64,000 nt of DNA from Brassica napus (taxonomy: Eukaryota; Streptophyta; Magnoliopsida; Brassicales; Brassicaceae), in assembly GCF_020379485.1 (NCBI RefSeq), contig NW_026016716.1, forward strand, positions 1 through 64,000, read 5' to 3'. The notes under the pieces are model-generated. The model did not search any database and was not told where the DNA came from. It saw only the letters and a program-made list of their open reading frames with translations. The translations under genes and the position numbers were made by a program. Below, piece by piece: positions 35,035-44,713 of the stretch (its first letter is position 1; each line of letters opens with the position of its first letter).

Positions 35035-35300
35035 ATCAAGCCACGCCAATGACAATGCATTGTGATAACCAAGCAGCCATTCACATTGCATCCAACTCGG
35101 TGTTTCATGAGAGAACCAAACACATTGAAGTTGATTGCCATAAGGTGAGGCAAATGATCATCCTAGGAGTCATCTTGCCATGTTACACGAGGAGTGAAGA
35201 TCAGTTAGCTGATGTGTTCACCAAGGCTGCAAGACAGAAGACAATGGAGTCCATTCACATCAGGTTGGGCCTCATTGATCTTGGGAAGAGAAGGAGCTGA
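35035..35300 (+). CDS. Element A RNase H C-terminal fragment after element D
   Basis: This is the last 80 or so residues of A's polyprotein, resuming after the duplicated GATTG. It has [27 protein letters not shown] and [11 protein letters not shown], the usual Copia RNase H ending, with a stop at 35300. It aligns without gaps to the end of element B's ORF. It has no start of its own and is a severed exon-like remnant, not an independent gene. Confidence 0.9.
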
Positions 35301-35439
35301 TCCTCTTGGCTGTGAGGTCTTTACTCTTTTTCCCTCATCAAGGTTTTGTCCCAATGGGTTTCCTTGGTGAGGTTTTTAATGAGGAAGATCTCATAGCCAT
35401 CCAAGCTTAGGCTTTTACAAAGCTAAGCTTGAGGGGGAG
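35301..35439 (+). other. Element A 3' noncoding block and polypurine tract
   Basis: Nearly identical to the same region of B, with AAGCTTGAGGGGGAG at 35425-35439. Confidence 0.85.
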
Positions 35440-35532
35440 TGTTGAGATGAGTTGAGACATGTGAAGTAAAGACACAAAGGAGTTGAGAACATAAGGAGAG
35501 CAAAAGGGTTAAGAGGCTGAATAAGGTGAGAA
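35440..35532 (+). repeat. Truncated 3' LTR of element A with a short filler
   Basis: The first 90 bp or so of LTR-A (TGTTGAGATGAG to AATAAGGTGA) are followed by a filler and then satellite from CATGAAGAAG (35533). The rest of the LTR, including the right target-site duplication, is gone. The 9 bases TGAGAACAT across the junction (35527-35535) also occur in this LTR at 35484-35492, which suggests templated end joining. Confidence 0.85.
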
Positions 35533-38500
35533 CATGAAGAAGTTATCCCACTTTCAAATCAGGTGATTCCAGTTTCCCAGTTTGGGAATAGCACAGCTTC
35601 TTCGTCGTTCCAATCAAACCAGGATGAATCTCTTTGTAAGAAGCTTGATTTGGATACATAAAGTGGTGGAGAATCACCAGGAAGTTGAATAAATCTCATA
35701 GGACTTGGCATGAAGATGTTATCCCACTTTCAAATCAGGTGATTCCAGTTTCCCAGTTTGGGAATAGCACAGCTTCTTCGTCGTTCCAATCAAACCAGGA
35801 TGAATCTCTTTGTAAGAAGCTTGATTTGGATACATAAAGTGGTGGAGAATCACCAGGAAGTTGAATAAATCTCATAGGAGTTGGCATGAAGAAGTTATCC
35901 CCCTTTCAAATCAGGTGATTCCAGTTTCCCAGTTTGGGAATAGCACAGCTTCTTCGTCGTTCCAATCAAACCACGATGAATCTCCTTGTAAGAAGCTTGA
36001 TTTGGATACATAAAGTGGTGGAGAATCACCAGGAAGTTGAATAAATCTCATAGGAGTTGGCATGAAGAAGTTATCCCACTTTCAAATCAGGTGATTCCAG
36101 TTTCCCAGTTTGGGAATAGCACAGCTTCTTCGTCGTTCCAATCAAACCAGGATGAATCTCTTTGTAAGAAGCTTGATTTGGATACATAAAGTGGTGGAGA
36201 ATCACCAGGAAGTTGAATAAATCTCATAGGAGTTGGCATGAAGAAGTTATCCCACTTTCAAATCAGGTGATTCCAGTTTCCCAGTTTGGGAATAGCACAG
36301 CTTCTTCGTCGTTCCAATCAAACCAGGATGAATCTTTTTGTAAGAAGCTTGATTTGGATACATAAAGTGGTGGAGAATCACCAGGAAGTTGAATAAATCT
36401 CATAGGAGTTGGCATGAAGAAGTTATCCCACTTTCAAATCAGGTGATTCCAGTTTCCCAGTTTGGGAATAGCACAGCTTCTTCGTCGTTCCAATCAAACC
36501 AGGATGAATCACTTTGTAAGAAGCTTGATTTGGATACATAAAGTGGTGGAGAATCACCAGGAAGTTGAATAAATCTCATAGGAGTTGGCATGAAGAAGTT
36601 ATCCCACTTTCAAATCAGGTGATTCCAGTTTCCCAGTTTGGGAATAGCACAGCTTCTTCGTCGTTCCAATCAAACCAGGATGAATCTCTTTGTAAGAAGC
36701 TTGATTTGGATACATAAAGTGGTGGAGAATCACCAGGAAGTTGAATAAATCTCATAGGAGTTGGCATGAAGAAGTTATCCCACTTTCAAATCAGGTGATT
36801 CCAGTTTCCCAGTTTGGGAATAGCACTTCTTCGTCGTTCCAATCAAACCAGGATGAATCTCTTTGTAAGAAGCTTGATTTGGATACATAAAGTGGTGGAG
36901 AATCACCAGGAAGTTGAATAAATCTCATAGGAGTTGGCATGAAGAAGTTATCCCACTTTCAAATCAGGTGATTCCAGTTTCCCAGTTTGGGAATAACAGC
37001 TTCGTCGTCGTTCCAATCAAACCAGGATGAATCACTTTGTAAGAAGCTTGATTTGGATACATAAAGTGGTGGAGAATCACCAGGAAGTTGAATAAATCTC
37101 ATAGGAGTTGGCATGAAGAAGTTATCCCACTTTCAAATCAGGTGATTCCAGTTTCCCAGTTTGGGAATAGCACAGCTTCTTCGTCGTTCCAATCAAACCA
37201 GGATGAATCTCTTTGTAAGAAGCTTGATTTGGATACATAAAGTGGTGGAAAATCACCAGGAAGTTGAATAAATCTCATAGGAGTTGGCATGAAGAAGTTA
37301 TCCCACTTTCAAATCAGGTGATTCCAGTTTCCCAGTTTGGGAATAGCACTTCTTCGTCGTTCCAATCAAACCAGGATGAATCTCTTTGTAAGAAGCTTGA
37401 TTTGGATACATAAAGTGGTGGAGAATCACCAGGAAGTTGAATAAATCTCATAGGAGTTGGCATGAAGAAGTTATCCCACTTTCAAATCAGTTGATTCCAG
37501 TTTCCCAGTTTGGGAATATAACAGCTTCGTCGTCGTTCCAATCAAACCAGGATGAATCACTTTGTAAGAAGCTTGATTTGGATACATAAAGTGGTGGAGA
37601 ATCACCAGGAAGTTGAATAAATCTCATAGGAGTTGGCATGAAGAAGTTATCCCACTTTCAAATCAGGTGATTCCAGTTTCCCAGTTTGGGAATAGCACAG
37701 CTTCTTCGTCGTTCCAATCAAACCAGGATGAATCTCTTTGTAAGAAGCTTGATTTGGATACATAAAGTGGTGGAAATCACCAGGAAGTTGAATAAATCTC
37801 ATAGGAGTTGGCATGAAGAAGTTATCCCACTTTCAAATCAGGTGATTCCAGTTTCCCAGTTTGGGAATAGCACAGCTTCTTCGTCGTTCCAATCAAACCA
37901 GGATGAATCTCTTTGTAAGAAGCTTGATTTGGATACATAAAGTGGTGGAGAATCACCAGGAAGTTGAATAAATCTCATAGGAGTTGGCATGAAGAAGTTA
38001 TCCCACTTTCAAATCAGGTGATTCCAGTTTCCCAGTTTGGGAATAGCACAGCTTCTTCGTCGTTCCAATCAAACCAGGATGAATCTCCTTGTAAGAAGCT
38101 TGATTTGGATACATAAAGTGGTGGAGAATCACCAGGAAGTTGAATAAATCTCATAGGAGTTGGCATGAAGAAGTTATCCCACTTTCAAATCAGGTGATTC
38201 CAGTTTCCCAGTTTGGGAATAGCACAGCTTCTTCGTCGTTCCAATCAAACCAGGATGAATCTCTTTGTAAGAAGCTTGATTTGGATACATAAAGTGGTGG
38301 AGAATCACCAGGAAGTTGAATAAATCTCATAGGAGTTGGCATGAAGAAGTTATCCCACTTTCAAATCAGGTGATTCCAGTTTCCCAGTTTGGGAATAGCA
38401 CAGCTTCTTCGTCGTTCCAATCAAACCAGGATGAATCTCTTTGTAAGAAGCTTGATTTGGATACATAAAGTGGTGGAGAATCACCAGGAAGTTGAATAAA

Positions 38501-40537
38501 TCTCATAGGAGTTGGCATGAAGAAGTTATCCCACTTTCAAATCAGGTGATTCCAGTTTCCCAGTTTGGGAATAACACAGCTTCTTCGTCGTTCCAATCAA
38601 ACCAGGATGAATCTCTTTGTAAGAAGCTTGATTTGGATACATAAAGTGGTGGAGAATCACCAGGAAGTTGAATAAATCTCATAGGAGTTGGCATGAAGAA
38701 GTTATCCCACTTTCAAATCAGGTGATTCCAGTTTCCCAGTTTGGGAATAGCACAGCTTCTTCGTCGTTCCAATCAAACCAGGATGAATCTCTTTGTAAGA
38801 AGCTTGATTTGGATACATAAAGTGGTGGAGAATCACCAGGAAGTTGAATAAATCTCATAGGAGTTGGCATGAAGAAGTTATCCCCCTTTCAAATCAGGTG
38901 ATTCCAGTTTCCCAGTTTGGGAATAGCACAGCTTCGTCGTCGTTCCAATCAAACCAGGATGAATCTCTTGTAAGAAGCTTGATTTGGATACATAAAGTGG
39001 TGGAGAATCACCAGGAAGTTGAATAAATCTCATAGGAGTTGGCATGAAGAAGTTATCCCACTTTCAAATCAGGTGATTCCAGTTTCCCAGTTTGGGAATA
39101 GCACAGCTTCTTCGTCGTTCCAATCAAACCAGGATGAATCTCTTTGTAAGAAGCTTGATTTGGATACATAAAGTGGTGGAGAATCACCAGGAAGTTGAAT
39201 AAATCTCATAGGAGTTGGCATGAAGAAGTTATCCCACTTTCAAATCAGGTGATTCCAGTTTCCCAGTTTGGGAATAGCACAACTTCTTCGTCGTTCCAAT
39301 CAAACCAGGATGAATCTTTTTGTAAGAAGCTTGATTTGGATACATAAAGTGGTGGAGAATCACCAGGAAGTTGAATAAATCTCATAAGAGTTGGCATGAA
39401 GAAGTTATCCCACTTTCAAATCAGTTGATTCCAGTTTCCCAGTTTGGTAATATAACAGCTTCGTCGTCGTTCCAAACAAACCACGATGAATCACTTTGTA
39501 AGAAGCTTGATTTGGATACATAAAGTGGTGGAGAATCACCAGGAAGTTGAATAAATCTCATAGGAGTTGGCATGAAGAAGTTATCCCACTTTCAAATCAG
39601 GTGATTCCAGTTTCCCAGTTTGGGAATAGCACAGCTTCTTCGTCGTTCCAATCAAACCAGGATGAATCTCTTTGTAAGAAGCTTGATTTGGACACATAAA
39701 GTGGTGGAGAATCACCAGGAAGTTGAATAAATCTCATAGGAGTTGGCATGAAGAAGTTATCCCACTTTCAAATCAGGTGATTCCAGTTTCCCAGTTTGGG
39801 AATAGCACTTCTTCGTCGTTCCAATCAAACCAGGATGAATCTCTTTGTAAGAAGCTTGATTTGGATACATAAAGTGGTGGAGAATCACCAGGAAGTTGAA
39901 TAAATCTCATAAGAGTTGGCATGAAGAAGTTATCCCACTTTCAAATCAGTTGATTCCAGTTTCCCAGTTTGGTAATATAACAGCTTCGTCGTCGTTCCAA
40001 ACAAACCACGATGAATCACTTTGTAAGAAGCTTGATTTGGATACATAAAGTGGTGGAGAATCACCAGGAAGTTGAATAAATCTCATAGGAGTTGGCATGA
40101 AGAAGTTATCCCACTTTCAAATCAGGTGATTCCAGTTTCCCAGTTTGGGAATAGCACAGCTTCTTCGTCGTTCCAATCAAACCAGGATGAATCTCTTTGT
40201 AAGAAGCTTGATTTGGATACATAAAGTGGTGGAAAATCTCCAGGAAGTTGAATAAATCTCATAGGAGTTGGCATGAAGAAGTTATCCCACTTTCAAATCA
40301 GGTGATTCCAGTTTCCCAGTTTGGGAATAGCACAGCTTCTTCGTCGTTCCAGTCAAACCAGGATGAATCTCTTTGTAAGAAGCTTGATTTGGACACGTAA
40401 AGTGGTGGAAAATCACCCGGAAGTTGAATAAATCTCATAGGAGTTGGCATGAAGAAGTTATCCCACTTTCAAATCAGGTGATTCCAGTTTCCCAGTTTGG
40501 GAATAGCACAGCTTCTTCGTCGTTCTAATCAAACCAG
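35533..40537. repeat. Satellite block 2: about 28 monomers of the 176-bp repeat
   Basis: Same satellite and orientation as block 1, but more varied. Recurrent variants are a 3-bp loss in AATAGCAC(AGC)TTC (near 36825, 37347, 39805), TTCGTCGTCG in place of TTCTTCGTCG, and GTAATATAAC with AAACAAACCACG (39440-39490 and 39965-40015). It ends at ACCAG, the duplication of element F. No gene is present. Confidence 0.94.
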
Positions 40538-41542
40538 TGTGAGATTTTCAGAGATCTCAGGCTGTGTGTTTGTGTGAAACCCAATAGGGCAGAGAGAGAG
40601 AGAGTTTGATTTAGGTGATTTAGAGAGAGATAGATTAGTGGCAGTGTTTATGAGTGATTAAGTGTTTACTCAGATCAGAAACAAAAGACTTTGAGAGATT
40701 AGGAGATTAGAGACTAAGAAAGGGAGAGATTAAGGGATTCTGATCCAAGAACACTTTTCTATTATGAAGGAGAAGGGGAAATCCCCCTAACTCTCTTAAG
40801 AGTTACAAATTGCCTCATACATCTCTTTATATAGGCTTTTACAATCTGAGACATCTTAAACCTATATCTAATGGCTGTAAATAACTTAAGAGGAATGGAT
40901 GGTGTAGATGAGCTGGTCTTGTTGCAATCTGAGTAGTTGATGCTGATTGGTTAAGAGGAGGTGGAGCCTGATTGGTTTAATTCAAAATGAGGAAGGCTGG
41001 ATGATGATTGGCTCTCCTTAGGCTCCTCCTAATCTGTCCACAGATCAGTCCAGGTTCATGGTCGTGGCTCTCCTTGTCTTTACAGCCAAGGCCAGCCTGT
41101 CCCATGACTAAAGTAGCCAATCACACTGCAATGGCATCTTCTTGATTCTCCTTTGATGCCATATGATCAGAACCTTATCCAAAAGACTAGGACCACTTTT
41201 ATAACTCCCAAACCTTGCCCAGACATTGCACAAGCTTTCCCGGGACGTCAGCCTCACCCTATTTTTGCACCAACTCCAAAACTTCTCAAATGGCCGAGTT
41301 ATGCAAATCTGGGTCGCCCTGGTCCGTACGGATCCGTACTGTCCGTACACGTCCGTACTGCCTCGCCCTATCTTTGCACACTCGCCCATTTGCTCCCAAA
41401 TATACTTCTAAGTCTCTCCTAGACTTGGCCCTAACTTTGCACATCCATCAGGACACTTCTGGACACCTTGCCCTATCTTTTGCACAAGCCCCAACTCAAC
41501 TCAACACCTTTAGTTTCTCCATTTCTTCTCTTCAAGTTAACA
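40538..41542 (-). repeat. 3' LTR of element F
   Basis: On the minus strand it starts TGTTAACTTG after the polypurine tract and ends ATCTCACA. It includes a minus-strand TATATAAAGA box (about 40824-40833) and four GTAC cores (41326-41358). Short ORFs in it have no recognisable family. Confidence 0.92.
41326..41358. promoter_or_regulatory. Helically spaced GTAC array in LTR-F
   Basis: TCCGTAC units have GTAC cores at 41326, 41336, 41345 and 41355 (spacing 10, 9, 10). The other LTR has the same array near 44497-44529. The geometry matches LTR-B and LTR-D despite different flanks. Confidence 0.5.
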
Positions 41543-43708
41543 CTCCCCCTCAAGCTTGACTTTAGTTGATCCTAAGTCAAGCTTGGAACCTTGAAGAACT
41601 TCCTCATTAAAAACCTCACCAAGGAAAACCCTTTGGGACAAAACCTTGATGAGGGAAAAAGAGTAAAGTCTCCAAGGCCTAGGGATAGGCCAGTGAGTCT
41701 TTGTGCCTTATCAACAATGTAAGGGACACAAAGACTCTGGATCATGGCTCTCATGTGATGCAAGATAGAACCCACTCTTCTTGCTCATCATCAACACTTC
41801 TTGTACTCTTCTTCAGACAGATCTTGGTCTCTCCCCCTTTCACCTAACTTCTTGTTAGGTTGAAGTGTTTGGACACACCAGATCTTCCTTGATAGATACA
41901 AGTACCTGATACATTATTCCACAAGTGTATCAGTCCTCAAGAGATAAACATATCATGAATGTATATAAAGAATAGATAAGGTTAACTCTCTTGTTTAGAT
42001 GGTGAGGAGTGGCTGCTCTTCACTAGCCACTTGAATCCCTCACTGCTGAAACTCCATCCGATCAGTGAAGCCACTTCAACACTCCCCCTCAAGCTTGAGA
42101 CCTCTTTTAAGGATCAAGCTTGGACAGCAAGAAGGCTTCATGATCCGGACTGAACAAACCATTGCAACCTTTCTTCATCACTCGCCAACCTTGATGGACT
42201 GCTGGTAGATACCTCAGCTCCCTCTTCAATCACCTCACACTAGAAGCCGCATTGATAGAGTAACCTTCTTCATACACAGCCAAGACTGCTCTGAACAATC
42301 TCTTGACTCGACACGCCACTGCCTAGACCCGGTTGGCTCATTCTTCATATGCTTGCAATGGTAAGGAGGAAACAGGTCACTGAGCTTAGGATCATCAGGT
42401 AGCTCACTCAACTCCCCTCCTCAAGCTTGGATTGAGTATAGGTCCAAGCTTGGAGTGAGCCAAAGTGAGCTTTAAGATCAGGAGCGCATCATCTCAAGGA
42501 TGGCGCATACAACCACTGATCAACCCTTCCCTTTCAGCTCCAATGCATTCAGGTCATCAGTCTCCTCAAGACTTAAGTGATGACCTCGCCTTGTGTGTCT
42601 ACACACACCCCAGCGACCACTCTCCATTGTTTTAACAATGGGAAAAGTCTTCCTCTTCTACTCGGATGGATGGTGAGTAAAGAACACTTCTTGTGAACCT
42701 GAAACATCACTCAAACTCCAGCAAAGATAAGACACAATAGCATTGGGATCAATCCTTGATTAATCATCAAGTTTGATTCCCAATATCACAAGCATTGCAA
42801 CAGATTAAACAAGGCATTTTCAAGTTCTAATCTTTGCAAGCAAACTCTCTAAGCACAAGCACTTTCTTTTCCAGATTTATGCAAGCTACTTAGGCATTTT
42901 TAACTTCTGCCTTAACTGCATCTTAGACTTGAATCAAAGTGCATCAACCTAAGGGAGCAACAACACTCTACACTCCACTTTAAGCTCGGTTTCAATTCAT
43001 GAAAGCAATCATGTTTAGACAATACTACTAACTCCCTAACAGACAGTCATTATGAACCGGATTTTAAGCAACAACTCTCAGTCACCAATCAACAACTCTT
43101 TAAGCATCCTGGGACAGATTCTAAACATTTCATATCTAGCAATCTTTAAACACATCCTCAGGTTTTCAATCACATCACAACCTGTTTAATACATCATTCA
43201 GTTCACATACACAAGCTTTAACCAAGAGAAAGAGGTTTCTTACAGCCAAGGAACTAGTGTTAGTTCCTTGAAACTCCATAGAACATGGCAAGACAGTGAG
43301 CTGTTGGTGTCGACCCCAACTTATCCTTCTCCCATGGACCTTTCTCTTGAACTCTCCATGTCAAAGACCCCACCTTTCTTCATGTTAAACTCGCCACACC
43401 AGTACCAGATGAAAGCTATCACCTTTCTTCTTGGACAGTGAATAAGAAACAGCTTGGATAAAGCTTTTGAAGCTTGGTTGATCAGACCACTACTTGCCTT
43501 GTTTCCAAGAGTCTTCTTTCTCCATGGGCGTCATGAGAGGGTGAGAAACGACTCTGGACACCCGGGATGAACCCATCTTCCACTTGAGATGTTGAACAGC
43601 CGGCTGGATCATCTAAGCTTCTTCTTGGTTTCAAAACGACATGAGAAGAGCTTGTGAGCTTTTGCGGAAGCTAAGAACCAGATTCAGATGAACCTGGCTC
43701 TGATACCA
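41543..43708 (-). other. Internal region of element F, no coding capacity seen
   Basis: Read on the minus strand it begins with the primer site at 43693-43708 (TGGTATCAGAGCCAGG) and ends with the polypurine tract at 41543-41557. The 120 bp or so next to that tract match the conserved 3' noncoding block of the autonomous elements. A second polypurine-like tract followed by TGTTGAAGTG (minus strand) lies at 42082-42096, like a fossil LTR boundary. No open frame with a known domain was found. I do not recognise the rest; it may be captured host or decayed element sequence. Confidence 0.75.
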
Positions 43709-44713
43709 TGTGAGATTTTCAGAGATCTCAGGCTGTGTGTTTGTGTGAAACCCAATAGGGCAGAGAGAGAGAGAGTTTGATTTAGGTGATTTAGAGAGAG
43801 ATAGATTAGTGGCAGTGTTTATGAGTGATTAAGTGTTTACTCAGATCAGAAACAAAAGACTTTGAGAGATTAGGAGATTAGAGACTAAGAAAGGGAGAGA
43901 TTAAGGGATTCTGATCCAAGAACACTTTTCTATTATGAAGGAGAAGGGGAAATCCCCCTAACTCTCTTAAGAGTTACAAATTGCCTCATACATCTCTTTA
44001 TATAGGCTTTTACAATCTGAGACATCTTAAACCTATATCTAATGGCTGTAAATAACTTAAGAGGAATGGATGGTGTAGATGAGCTGGTCTTGTTGCAATC
44101 TGAGTAGTTGATGCTGATTGGTTAAGAGGAGGTGGAGCCTGATTGGTTTAATTCAAAATGGGGAAGGCTGGATGATGATTGGCTCTCCTTAGGCTCCTCC
44201 TAATCTGTCCACAGATCAGTCCAGGTTCATGGTCGTGGCTCTCCTTGTCTTTACAGCCAAGGCCAGCCTGTCCCATGACTAAAGTAGCCAATCACACTGC
44301 AATGGCATCTTCTTGATTCTCCTTTGATGCCATATGATCAGAACCTTATCCACAAGACTAGGACCACTTTTATAACTCCCAAACCTTGCCCAGACATTGC
44401 ACAAGCTTTCCCGGGACGTCAGCCTCACCCTATTTTTGCACCAACTCCAAAACTTCTCAAATGGCCGAGTTATGCAAATCTGGGTCGCCCTGGTCCGTAC
44501 GGATCCGTACTGTCCGTACACGTCCGTACTGCCTCGCCCTATCTTTGCACACTCGCCCATTTGCTCCCAAATACACTTCTAAGTCTCTCCTAGACTTGGC
44601 CCTAACTTTGTACATCCATCAGGACACTTCTGGACACCTTGCCCTATCTTTTGCACAAGCCCCAACTCAACTCAACACCTTTAGTTTCTCCATTTCTTCT
44701 CTTCAAGTTAACA
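43709..44713 (-). repeat. 5' LTR of element F
   Basis: Same length as the 3' LTR. Visible differences include G for A near 44160, C for A near 44352, C for T near 44573 and T for C near 44611 (plus-strand letters). It abuts the primer site at 43708. Confidence 0.92.

Larger units (their letters stand above)
18012..35532 (+). mobile_element. Copia LTR retrotransposon A, nested host of elements B and D
   Basis: A is inserted in satellite after GATTC (18007-18011). Its 5' LTR is split by element B (18012-18492 and 24602-24712), its internal region begins with the primer site at 24713, and its polyprotein is split by element D. Its 3' LTR starts at 35440 and stops after about 90 bp at 35529. Without B and D it would be a Copia element of ordinary size with an otherwise open gag-pol frame. 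The right target-site duplication is lost with the LTR truncation. Its internal region is nearly identical to that of B although their U3 regions differ strongly. Confidence 0.88.
40538..44713 (-). mobile_element. Non-autonomous Copia-related LTR element F with 1005-bp LTRs
   Basis: F has two LTRs of 1005 bp each (40538-41542, 43709-44713), a tRNA-Met primer site and a polypurine tract, all on the minus strand, with the duplication ACCAG at 40533-40537 and 44714-44718. The internal region is only 2166 bp and shows no gag, protease, integrase or RT. The LTRs differ at about four positions by eye, so it moved recently and must have used enzymes supplied by another element. Shared primer site, polypurine tract, 3' block and GTAC array point to the Copia families in this window. 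Its LTR ends are TG...CA, unlike B, D, I and G. Confidence 0.9.

Noticed and set aside
41108..41559. Overlapping 60-114 codon ORFs on both strands of LTR-F
   Set aside because: They occur in both LTR copies, overlap each other in several frames, and cover the GTAC array. No family resemblance was seen.
40538..44713. Host gene or gene fragment captured in element F
   Set aside because: No open frame with a known domain was seen in 41558-43692. Capture cannot be excluded without a database search.
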